Below, piece by piece: positions 1 to 7,785 of a DNA stretch of 64,000 bases. Every line of letters begins with the position of its first letter. Position 1 is the stretch's first letter. Origin of the DNA: Roseicella frigidaeris (lineage in GTDB: Bacteria; Pseudomonadota; Alphaproteobacteria; Acetobacterales; Acetobacteraceae); NCBI RefSeq assembly GCF_003258945.1, contig NZ_QLIX01000022.1, positions 1 to 64,000 of the forward strand. The letters run 5' to 3'. Below the pieces are notes generated by a model, which saw nothing but the letters and a program-made list of their open reading frames with translations, ran no database searches and was not told where the DNA came from. Made by a program: the position numbers and the translations under genes.

Positions 1-9
1 GCAGGGGGT

Positions 10-96
10 GGCCGACTTCAGATCGGAATGGCCGACTTCATCCCGGAATCACCGGCCGACTTCAAATCGGAATCAGTGGCCGACATGCTCCGGAAT
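10..96. repeat. Four 19-20 bp direct repeats, end of an IS21-family element
   Basis: Four copies of a GGCCGACTTCA-nTCGGAAT type unit begin at 10, 30, 54 and 78; the last is degenerate. Multiple repeats of this kind inside the terminal inverted repeat are characteristic of IS21-family ends, where the transposase binds. The istA/istB genes would lie to the left, outside the window. The family assignment rests on the repeat pattern only. Confidence 0.55.
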
Positions 97-140
97 CCGC
101 ACCACAGCAGGACGGTGCCTCAGCTGTTAACCCGTCACAG

Positions 141-368
141 GTGTCGGCTCTTGAACGTGTTGTCAAAGCACTAACATCGGAGGATGTGCTCCGGAGCCAC
201 GGCCTAGTCTACGACGGCAGGCGCTTGCACCGGGCCAAGCCTCCATACACCCCTCTGCTCGAATCGGGTCTCCTGTCAGGCCTGATCGCCCTGCACGAAG
301 GCCTGATGGCAGCTTCTGGGAAACCCGCACTGCCGTCGCCCGGTGCGGCGCCGAGACTGCAGGAATGA
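141..368 (+). pseudogene. C-terminal gene fragment, unrecognised
   Basis: The reading frame is open from the left edge of the window through the IS21-type repeats to a TGA at 366-368, so the GTG at 141 is only a possible restart. The residues it encodes (about 75) look protein-like, with an amphipathic segment near LESGLLSGLIALHEGL, but I recognise no family. The simplest reading is the 3' remnant of a gene cut by the IS21-type element; its start is gone. It lies just upstream of, and on the same strand as, the coiled-coil/helicase pair and may once have belonged to the same module. Confidence 0.3.
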
Positions 369-503
369 TGCCTCCGGCTGGAGCGGCCTGCAGTGGCCCG
401 GCGAAAACCCAGGGTTTCGCCGCCACGGCGTGTCGTGAGGCCCAGCACCGACGCGACCTCCCGTCCAACGTGCTCGGAAGGACTCCACCCAGGAGGAGTT
501 CCA

Positions 504-962
504 ATGCCTAAACGCGACGTTGAGGCCGATATTGCCGGCCGGCTGGAAGCCTTCCTCCACGACGGGAGGCGGCTTCCAGCTACAAAGGACGGCAAGGTCA
601 ACGTGCTCGCTTTATGTCATACACTTGGCCTCCCCGTCGCCGATGCGCAGCACTTCTACAAGAAGGATTCGCTCAAGGCTGCTGTGAATGCCATCGCGCG
701 AGAACACCGGTTGCTTCCCATCGGTGCTCGCGTCGAGGCCGCTGTAGCTGACAAGATCGTTGAGGATCGGATCGCGGCCACGGCCCGCAGGGCTGCCGAA
801 GACGGTCGAGCGGCAACCGAAGCAACGGTAGCCAACGAAGCGCTCATGGAGAACCTGCGGGAGGCCCGTGCAGAAATTGCCCGGCTCCGGCTGGAGAATA
901 CTGCCCTTCAGGAGCGCCTGCGGCTGCTTGCGGAGCAAGGATCGACGTGGGATCTGACGTGA
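504..962 (+). CDS. Small coiled-coil protein coupled to RecD2-like helicase
   Basis: A 152-residue protein; the ATG at 504 is preceded by a strong AGGAGGAG ribosome-binding site, which decides this start over upstream ones. Residues about 1-90 are mixed alpha/beta with a possible DNA-binding helical part; residues about 95-148 are rich in Ala/Glu/Arg with Leu heptads and should form a coiled coil. No catalytic motif is visible. Its stop overlaps the start of the helicase gene, so the two are probably co-translated and may act together. Similar small coiled-coil proteins accompany recombinases and helicases in mobile islands, but I cannot name the family with confidence. Confidence 0.6.
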   Translation: MPKRDVEADIAGRLEAFLHDGRRLPATKDGKVNVLALCHTLGLPVADAQHFYKKDSLKAAVNAIAREHRLLPIGARVEAAVADKIVEDRIAATARRAAEDGRAATEATVANEALMENLREARAEIARLRLENTALQERLRLLAEQGSTWDLT

Positions 963-3226
963 TCGAGGTCGCCGTCGAGCGCGTGCTGTCACGGCGCGAC
1001 TTCGGTGCGCTGTTCTCAGGCCCCGCCGCTGATGGCCACCGCGTGATTGTCTCTACGGGGGAGCCGATCTTTCCGGTTGTAGGTGAAGTCTACGCGGTCG
1101 AGGGCGAGGTGCATCGCTGGCGTGATGAGCGAGGGTTTGACCACCGCCGCATTGCAGCCACCCGCTTGTCACGGGTTCGTCCCTCGGGCCGTCTCCTGAT
1201 GCCTTGGCTCAAGAGCCTGCCTGGTGTGGGCGAGCAGCGCGCCAGACGTCTCCTCGATCGCTGGGGCTTCGACCTCATCGAGGCCCTGAGCGACCCGTCA
1301 CAGCAGGACGAGATCTCACGTGTGCTGGATCCGTCACGACCGCTCTTGGCGATGAAGCTCGCCGCGCTCGTACAGGCCTCCCACATTGAGAGGCAGGCTG
1401 AGGAGGGTGTTGGCATTGCGGAAGCCGAGTTTCTAGCGCAGCTCGAACAGCATGGCATTGAGAACGCCGCTGCTGCCCGACGTCTCTGGCGACTGATCGG
1501 CAATATTGATGCATGGGTCCGGCTTTGCGAGCGTCCTTATGCTGTCGCCGCCGTCCTTCCCTGGAAGTTCGCCGATCACCTGGGGCAACGCCTCCTGGCT
1601 CCTACCGTAGGAGCTCACACGAGCTTGCACCATCCCGACCGGCTGGTCGGAGCCTGCGACAGCGTCATCCGAGATCTCCTGGCGGAAGGTCACACGGCTG
1701 CCACGCCTGAGGAGGTCAAGCGGCGTTTGACAAGGAAGGGTGTCGCGTCGGCACAAGCACTTGCGGCTGGGATAGCACGAGGCAAGCTGCTGCCCCTTGG
1801 TAGCCTTCTGCGCGCACCGGGCGCAGCCCGTATTGAAACCGCGCTCCAGCAGCATTTGCAACGGCTGCGGACGGCTAACGGACCCTACGATGTCATGGCC
1901 GATCTGCGTGCCCTCGATCTGGTGCACCAAGCCGAAGCTGCCACCAGACTCACGCTCACGGACGAGCAGCGCCTCGCCGTCAGTGTCCTGCTGCGTGAAC
2001 ATGTCGCTCTGCTCCAGGGCGGTGCAGGTGTTGGGAAGACCACGGCCGTAAAGGTTTTGGTCACCGCATGGCGCGGTGCCGGCGGGAGGGTCGAGATGGC
2101 GGCCCTGAGCGGTAAGGCGGCACTGCGTCTCTCAATGGCGGTCGGTGAAGGAGCGATGACGATAGCGCGCCTCGTTGCCGGGCTTGACCGTCGCACTGAG
2201 CTGGTCGCAGCGGGCAAGTTGGTTGAAACCTCCGAAGGCGACCGCTGGGCCAAGGATCTGACGCACACATCTGCCAGGGGGCCGAGCGAGGATGAAATCG
2301 GGTGCGGAGATTTCCCTCCGAAGCTCGACGCGAGTACCATGCTCATCCTTGACGAGGCCAGCATGATCGACCTGGGGTCACTGTATGACCTTGTGCGACG
2401 CATGCCGGACGGTTCGCGCCTAGTGCAAATAGGCGACCGATTCCAGCTTCCGCCGATCGGACTTGGGCAATGCTTCCACGATTTGGTTGAGGCTGGGAAA
2501 GGTGTGGCTGAGCTGACACGTGTCCTGCGCCAAGCGGATGATAATCCGCTTCTCAATGTTGCTTCGGCAATCCGGGAGGGACGCGAGCCGGAACTGCCGC
2601 CCTTCGCCGGACCCGCGACAGGGGCGCACCTAGCGGAATGCGCCCTACCGGCCGTAGAAGAGCGCGTGAGGGCGATACGTGACAGGCTGCTTCAGGAAAG
2701 GCCGGGCGATGAGGTTTTGGTCGTGGCCGGCTTGCGCGCGACGGTGGCGGGCATCAATCGAGCAGAGATGGCGCGGCGTCAGAGTCAGGGAGCTGAGGGC
2801 ATCAGGCTCGGCCCGCTATGTCCTTGGATCTCCGTGGGAGATCCGGTGATCATGTGCCGCAACCATTATAAGTTTGGCCTTATGAACGGTGAAACGGGCA
2901 TCGTAGCCAGTCTCGAACCTGTCGAGATTGCGTGGGGCTCAGGAGGGCGTAGCACACCGGTCAAGGACGAGTACCGAGCTGACATTCAGCCGGCATGGGC
3001 GATCACTGCGCACCGGAGCCAAGGTTCCGAGGCGGCGAGGGTCGTGGTCGCGCTCGACAGTAAGGCCATGTTGACGCGCCAGTGGCTCTACACCGCTATT
3101 ACGAGGGCCACGGAGCAATCCATCCTCGTCGGTCCTCGCGCTCTCCTCAGAACCGCAGTAAGCAGAGCCTCGCAGCGAGTCACCGGATTCTCGCTGATGA
3201 CCGGTCGTACGTCGTGGGACAAGTGA
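947..3226 (+). CDS. RecD2-like SF1B DNA helicase of a mobile island
   Basis: A 759-residue superfamily 1 helicase. Residues 91-107 (LPGVGEQRARRLLDRWG) form a helix-hairpin-helix like the N-terminal region of RecD2/YrrC. The helicase core shows Walker A GGAGVGKT near residue 360, Walker B LILDEASMID near 468, a QIGDRFQLPP motif III near 495, an ITAHRSQGSE motif near 690 and WLYTAITRATE (motif VI) near 715. It should unwind DNA 5'-3' using ATP. The GTG at 947 is supported by AAGGA six bases upstream; an alternative GTG at 959 overlaps the preceding stop as GTGA. It is unlike chromosomal RecD2 in context: it sits in an island without recBC and is probably used in the element's own replication, repair or transfer (inference). 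Confidence 0.75.
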   Translation: MGSDVIEVAVERVLSRRDFGALFSGPAADGHRVIVSTGEPIFPVVGEVYAVEGEVHRWRDERGFDHRRIAATRLSRVRPSGRLLMPWLKSLPGVGEQRARRLLDRWGFDLIEALSDPSQQDEISRVLDPSRPLLAMKLAALVQASHIERQAEEGVGIAEAEFLAQLEQHGIENAAAARRLWRLIGNIDAWVRLCERPYAVAAVLPWKFADHLGQRLLAPTVGAHTSLHHPDRLVGACDSVIRDLLAEGHTAATPEEVKRRLTRKGVASAQALAAGIARGKLLPLGSLLRAPGAARIETALQQHLQRLRTANGPYDVMADLRALDLVHQAEAATRLTLTDEQRLAVSVLLREHVALLQGGAGVGKTTAVKVLVTAWRGAGGRVEMAALSGKAALRLSMAVGEGAMTIARLVAGLDRRTELVAAGKLVETSEGDRWAKDLTHTSARGPSEDEIGCGDFPPKLDASTMLILDEASMIDLGSLYDLVRRMPDGSRLVQIGDRFQLPPIGLGQCFHDLVEAGKGVAELTRVLRQADDNPLLNVASAIREGREPELPPFAGPATGAHLAECALPAVEERVRAIRDRLLQERPGDEVLVVAGLRATVAGINRAEMARRQSQGAEGIRLGPLCPWISVGDPVIMCRNHYKFGLMNGETGIVASLEPVEIAWGSGGRSTPVKDEYRADIQPAWAITAHRSQGSEAARVVVALDSKAMLTRQWLYTAITRATEQSILVGPRALLRTAVSRASQRVTGFSLMTGRTSWDK

Positions 3227-3284
3227 GTCGGAACTTCCTCTCCGATCTCGCTATGAGGCGTGACGGGAGCATTGGAGGCGCGCC

Positions 3285-3470
3285 ATGCCCCGAGGTCCCG
3301 CAGCTGTTGCAGCTACTGTGCCAGTGCAGGGTGGGCCAGGCGCTCGCGCAACGTATCCGGGTTGTGCTGGCCTGTCGAACCTGGCGCGACCTATCTCGGG
3401 GTCGCGGAGGCGCTGTGTGTTGGTCGGGCGGCGTGGGTGATTAGGCGCGGGCGCTTCGCCGAACCTCGGC
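3285..3470 (+). pseudogene. IS630-like transposase N-terminal remnant
   Basis: An ATG at 3285 follows a GGAGG site. Pieces resembling the N-terminal helix-turn-helix of IS630-type transposases then appear in shifting frames: ALAQRIRVVLAC in one, followed by GATYLGVAEALCVGRAAW and RRGRFAEPRLG in the next. In intact relatives these form one continuous segment ending in WRRRFAEHRL. At least two frameshifts have occurred and everything after about 3470 is missing, replaced directly by serine-recombinase sequence. The identification rests on this motif order alone, so it is moderate. Confidence 0.4.
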
Positions 3471-3473
3471 TAG

Positions 3474-5519
3474 GTCTATGTCCGCCAATCGACCATGTCG
3501 CATGTGTTAGGCAACACGGAGAGCAAGCGCAGGCAGTATGCGCTAGCGGACCAGGCGCGTGCCGCCGGCTTTGCGTCCGTCATCGTAATCGATGAGGATC
3601 TCGGCCGCTCGGGATCGGGTGCTGCTGAGCGCCCGGGATTCCAGCGGCTCGTGACGGCGGTCTGCGCAGGGGAGGTCGACGCAGTGTTCTGCATCGAGGC
3701 CTCGCGCCTCGCCCGCAACGGGCGGGACTGGCACCACTTGGTTGATCTCTGCGCCCTTGCCGCGACGCTGGTGATCGACCCTGACGGAGTTTACGATCCT
3801 CGCCTCGTCAACGATCGGCTCCTGCTGGGGCTGAAAGGCACGATGAGCGCGTACGAACTCAGCCTGCTGCGGCAGCGTGGCATTGAGGCACGCGACGGCA
3901 AGGCCCGGCGCGGTGCGCTGCAGTTCACCCTGCCCCCTGGCTACTGCTGGAGCGAGGATGGGCGCATCGAGCTCGCCCCGGACGAGCGGGTCGCCGGCGC
4001 AATCCGGATGGTGTTTGCGAAGTACCGAGAGCTCGGCAGCGCGCGGCAGTTGTTCCTCTGGGCCCGCAACGCGGGCATCACGCTCCCCGTGGTGCAGCGC
4101 AATGTCGCGGTATGCTGGATCACCTGGCGGGCGCCGGCCTACCACACGGTCGTGCAGATCCTGCACAACCCTATTTACGCCGGTGCCTATGCCTTCGCGC
4201 GGCGCGGCAACCGCATCCGCGTGGAGAACGGTCGTGCCCGCAAGACCAGCGGCCACGATCGCCCGATGGCGGAATGGGGCGCCCTGATCCGCGACAACCA
4301 TGAAGGCTACATCAGCTGGGCAGAGTTCGAGGAGAACCTGCGCATGTTCGGGGAGAACGCCCACATGCAGAAGCGTGCCTCACGCAAGGCCGCTCGCGGC
4401 GGGCGGGCGCTGCTGACCGGTCTCGTTCGCTGTGGCCGTTGCGGTCGGATGATGCGGGTATTCTACGGGGTTCAGTCCGGCCACGCGCATCGCTACCAGT
4501 GCCGTGGCGATGATGCGCATGTCGGGGCTGGCCTCTGCATCGGGATCGGTGGCGTACGGGTCGACCAGGCGCTCACGGTCCTCATGCTCGAAGCGGTGTC
4601 AGGACATGCCGTCGAGGCCGCGTTGCTGGCGGCGGAGAAGGCCTCGGCCACAGACGATGCGCTGGCCAAGGCGCTCGAGCGCGACCTGGAGGCGGCGCGC
4701 TACGAAGCCTCGCTCGCCGCCCGCAGGTACGAACTCGTGGATCCAGCCAAGCGGCACGTCGCGCGGGAGTTGGAGGCGCGGTGGAATACGGCGCTGGAGA
4801 AGGTGAGCGCGCTCGAACGGCGGATTGCCGCCGCACGTGCCGCGGCAGCATCACGGCCGCAGGTCGACCGTGATGCCCTGCTGCAGCTCGCTGAGGACCT
4901 TCCCGCGGCGTGGAACGCGCCAACGGCTGACAACCGCACCCGCCAGCGCCTCACCCACATCCTGGTCCGCGAAGTGGTCATCGACCTCGACGACGCGACG
5001 CATGAGGCCGTGCTGATCGTCCACTGGATGGGTGGACGGCACACCGAGGCCCGCATAGCGCGCGTCAGATGCAAGCCGCGTCAGGCCGAGCCGGCCCGCT
5101 CCCCGACCGAGGTGGTGCGCCGCCTAGCACAGGAATGGCCTGACCGCGAGATCGCCGTAACGCTAAACAGGATGCGCTGCAGGACCGCCGCCGGCGAGAA
5201 CTGGACGTCGGTCAGCGTACGCGAGGTCAGGGAGCGCCTCGGGATCCCAGCGTTCGTGGCACAGGATACCGCCCCGCCGACGGTCGGCGTTCAGGAGGCA
5301 GCTCGGCGGTTCGGGATCTGCATCCCCTCGGTCCTGAGGCTTATCCGGGAAGGCACCCTGCCGGCCGAGCAGGCGATGCCGTACGCACCATGGAAAATCC
5401 TCACCGCGGCGCTGGCATCCGAACCCGTCATCGCCGGCCTACAGCGCGTGAAGGAGCGTCGGCCGAAGAATCTTCAGGGATATCAAAGAGATGTCGCCAT
5501 GCGACTACCAAGTCTCTGA
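3474..5519 (+). pseudogene. Large serine recombinase lacking its start (beheaded)
   Basis: The product is a large serine recombinase: resolvase fold with EASRLARNGRDW, a Recombinase domain with a conserved LHNPIYAGAYAF segment, a zinc ribbon CGRCGRMM near residue 313 of the shortened form, a long coiled coil, and a C-terminal helix-turn-helix-like region. The catalytic-serine motif VYVRQST is encoded at 3474-3494, but the codon just before it is TAG (3471-3473), and the first ATG (3495) comes after the serine. A protein started at 3495 (674 residues) would therefore lack the nucleophile and be inactive in strand exchange. The missing 5' end coincides with the IS630-like remnant, so truncation by insertion or deletion is the best explanation. 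The remainder of the frame is intact. Confidence 0.75.
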
Positions 5520-5550
5520 AGGAAAGGATGCAGAATGTCGCGCGATCGGC

Positions 5551-5700
5551 ACGCCTGCCTCTGGAAAGGAACAGGTGGCCGGAGAACGGGTCGACCTTCA
5601 GCACCGTCTGCACCTGCGCCGCCAAGCCGTCAAACCCCTTGCGCATGTCCGTCGCGCCGAGCGCCAGATGGACGCGCATCCCGGCATGCAGCGCCAGCAT
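5551..5700 (-). pseudogene. tnpB: IS66-family TnpB fragment
   Basis: Reading from an ATG at 5700, the first 50 codons match the N-terminus of IS66 TnpB (Orf2): HAGMRVHLALGATDMRKGF followed by GLAAQVQTVL and DPFSGHLF. Similarity ends near an RGRR sequence at about 5551, and the frame then runs into unrelated DNA. The start overlaps the tnpA stop by one base (TGATG), the normal IS66 arrangement. TnpC, the large transposase, is absent, so this element cannot move by itself. Confidence 0.7.
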
Positions 5701-6110
5701 CAGGCGTCCAGCGCCGCCGCCAGCCGCCCCAGCACCTCCGGCCGGATCGCCTCGGAAGCCCGCAACACCCGGCCGTTCGACAGCACCACCTCCACCATCG
5801 CCGCCGACTTGACCGATCGCTCGCCAGACCCGCGCGACGACGGTGGCGGGCGCGGTGCCTCCTTCGGCGGCGCGTCCTCCACGATGCGGACCGGCACCAG
5901 CGCCGGGGCCGTCTCGGTGCGCACCACGCCCGGCATCGTCCCCTCGCGCACCTGCCGCCGCCACTCGAACAGCAGGCTCCGGCTCAGGCCATGCCGGTCG
6001 GCCACCGCCGCAGCCGACGCGCCAGGCCGCGACACCTCCTCCACCAACGCCAGCTTCTGATCGAGCGTCCAGCGGCGACGACGCGCCACCACGCTGATCA
6101 CCTCGCCCAA
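5700..6110 (-). CDS. tnpA: IS66-family TnpA (Orf1) helix-turn-helix protein
   Basis: About 136 residues. The N-terminal part (VARRRRWTLDQKLALVEE, then ADRHGLSRSLLFEWRRQ) is the helix-turn-helix of IS66 Orf1; the middle is Pro-rich; the C-terminus (VVLSNGRVLRASE, then LGRLAAALDA) is also typical. I place the start at a TTG (6110) giving MGEVISVV, as in relatives; a longer TTG start at 6155 is possible. It is the only complete gene left of this IS66 copy, and without TnpC it is probably functionless. Confidence 0.6.
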   Translation of the reverse strand: MGEVISVVARRRRWTLDQKLALVEEVSRPGASAAAVADRHGLSRSLLFEWRRQVREGTMPGVVRTETAPALVPVRIVEDAPPKEAPRPPPSSRGSGERSVKSAAMVEVVLSNGRVLRASEAIRPEVLGRLAAALDA

Positions 6111-6315
6111 CCGACCGTCCGGCACCGCCCTTACCCCTAGGCTTACAGGCGGCAACGGACCCCCGCACCACCCAGCAGCCAGGCAGGTCAGCCGATCAGC
6201 GCACCGCGTCGCAAGGCAGCCGAAGGAGGACGCTTACATATGGACTGAGGCCTCCAGAGTGAAGCACAACGATTCAGAACAGAAATTTCCGAGCCACTAT
6301 ACTCGAAAGCTAAAC

Positions 6316-6627
6316 TTACATGCCCAGGGCACGCTTGTAGAGCTCAAGAAGAGTCTCTTGCTCTTCCACTTCGGAGGGCTCTTTCTTACGGAGTCGGATC
6401 AGTTGCTTGATAATACCCGGCTCGAAACCTGCCGATTTACTTTCAACGTAGATGTCTTTTATGTCATTGGCCAGAGCCTTCCGCTCTTCCTCCAGCCTTT
6501 CAATGCGTTCAATGATCGACCGAAGCCGATCCGCGGCAATACCGCCTACCTCGGGGTCCGGGTTGGCGGCCTGCCTAGCACGGCTAGCAGCAGCGTCGTC
6601 GACGGTGTCGAAGGGCACGTCAGACAT
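6316..6627 (-). CDS. gapR: GapR-family DNA-binding protein, island copy
   Basis: 103 residues and full length for the family. The GapR core is complete: [20 protein letters not shown] (coiled coil), KALANDIKDIYVESK, then IIKQLIRLRKK and a C-terminal LLELYKRALGM. GapR is an alphaproteobacterial nucleoid protein that clamps overtwisted, AT-rich DNA. The ATG at 6627 gives an N-terminus (MSDVPFD) matching the broken chromosomal copy's MSDVEEA. Base composition is clearly lower in G+C than the partner gene at 6890-7084, so this copy came with the island. With the chromosomal gene broken, this may be the cell's working GapR, unless another copy exists outside the window. Confidence 0.85.
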   Translation of the reverse strand: MSDVPFDTVDDAAASRARQAANPDPEVGGIAADRLRSIIERIERLEEERKALANDIKDIYVESKSAGFEPGIIKQLIRLRKKEPSEVEEQETLLELYKRALGM

Positions 6628-6889
6628 GGGTCTCTCAATCTCGATGTGGGTGACGTTCAGCAGGGCGAAAGCGAGTGCATGCTTTGGCTCACAGGCCTGC
6701 TGCACCCGCCATTCTTGCAGTTGACCAGCGGTGGCGACCTCCAAGTCCCCGGTTCTCCAACGCGACGGATATGGCACACGTCGGCCGCGTACTTTGCCAG
6801 ACGTCCTCCGACGGAAAGTACGCATTCCTAGGACATGTACTCGCCCTAACCCATTGGGTTTACATACACAGTACGAGCTTCAGGGGCGT

Positions 6890-7084
6890 TTAGAAGCCGG
6901 CACTCTTCGCCTCGGCGAAAATGTCCTTGATGTCGCCGGCGAGCGCCTTGCGCTCTTCCTCCAGCCGCTCGATGCGCTCGATGATGCTACGCAGCCGATC
7001 GGCCGCGATGCCGCCGACCTCGGGATCCGGATCGGCCGCCTGGCGGGCCCGGCTCTCGCGGGCTGCCTCTTCCACGTCACTCAT
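6890..7084 (-). pseudogene. gapR: Chromosomal gapR, 3' half missing
   Basis: Starts normally (ATG at 7084, [19 protein letters not shown]) and matches GapR through the coiled coil and [19 protein letters not shown], then meets TAA directly after the Phe codon. The residues that should follow (the IIKQLIRLRKK-type region and C-terminal helix) are absent. G+C content and codon use match the chromosome to the right. The break coincides with the change to low-G+C island DNA, so this looks like the host gene interrupted by the island. The truncated product retains the dimerising coiled coil and might interfere with the intact copy if expressed. Confidence 0.8.
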
Positions 7085-7291
7085 GCCATGGCCCCCCAAA
7101 GCCAAGGGCCGCGGGTTTACCGGTCGGGGGACGGGTCAGCAAGGCAAACCGACCGCCCCCCTGGGCCGCCTGGCGCGGCGGCAGGCGCCGCCCTGCGCGG
7201 CCGGGCGCGACTCGGCGGCGGTGCCGCCGCCGTCATGGCCCGCTGGTCCGCGCGGCCCGCGGGCGACCCACGCACCTCGCGGGCCGGATGC

Positions 7292-7603
7292 TCAATGCCC
7301 GGGATTCGCCGCGGCGAAGCGCGCCTTCTGCTCGGCCGAGGCCTCCGTCTGGTGCTTCGCCTGCCACTCCTTGTAGGGCATGCCGTAGACGATCTCCCGC
7401 GCCTCCGGGTCGGCCAGCGGGATGCCGCGCGCCTCCGCCCCCTCGCGGTACCAGCGCGAGAGGCAGTTCCGGCAGAAGCCGGCGAGGTTCATCAGGTCGA
7501 TGTTCTGCACGTCGGTGCGGGCGCGCAGATGCTCGACCAGCTTGCGGAAGGCGGCGGCCTCGAGCTCGGTGCGGGTCGCCTCGTCCATCGCGGGTACGGC
7601 CAT
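7292..7603 (-). CDS. DUF1244 family protein
   Basis: 103 residues. It matches the DUF1244 family of small soluble proteins found mainly in Alphaproteobacteria: MDEATRTELEAAAFRKLVEH, DVQNIDLMNLAGFCRNCLS and REIVYGMPYKEW, with a Cys pair in FCRNCL. The ATG at 7603 is chosen because GGAGG stands eight bases upstream. Function is unknown; the CxxC-like pair suggests metal or redox binding (inference). It stands alone between the gapR remnant and glycerate kinase, which is on the other strand. Confidence 0.85.
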   Translation of the reverse strand: MAVPAMDEATRTELEAAAFRKLVEHLRARTDVQNIDLMNLAGFCRNCLSRWYREGAEARGIPLADPEAREIVYGMPYKEWQAKHQTEASAEQKARFAAANPGH

Positions 7604-7785
7604 GATCGGTCCTCCGGTGTCTCGTCCCATGTCAGCATCCCATCTGGGGTCGCCGGGCCGCACCCGACAAGCCTCCGCCGCGGCCCCATGGCACCGGGCC
7701 AGCCATGCCCATAGAAGTCTTGGGCCGGGGGCGCCTGGCGGGCCACGGTCCGCGGGGCGGAGCGGCAGCAGGCAGGGAGGGCGCC

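Larger units (their letters stand above)
5551..6237 (-). mobile_element. Truncated IS66-family element
   Basis: The right end is defined by a terminal repeat reading GTAAGCGTCCTCCTTCGG on the minus strand from 6237, the usual IS66 start. From there follow tnpA and the first 50 codons of tnpB. The other half, including tnpC and the second inverted repeat, has been lost at about 5550, close to the end of the serine-recombinase gene (stop at 5519). Confidence 0.65.
1..6889. mobile_element. Composite accessory island ending inside gapR
   Basis: This stretch differs from the rest of the window: lower G+C, mixed codon use, and almost only mobile-element genes or their remains (IS21-type end, helicase, IS630 remnant, serine recombinase, IS66 remnant, second gapR). 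The right edge is placed at about 6889/6890, where the G+C-rich chromosomal gapR stops abruptly after an SAGF motif and unrelated sequence follows. The left edge is outside the window. Whether it moved as one unit or accumulated stepwise cannot be decided here; the nested truncations favour several events. Confidence 0.6.

Noticed and set aside
10..96. A CRISPR array
   Set aside because: The four repeats are almost contiguous (20-24 bp period) with no spacers of constant length; they match an IS21-type end.
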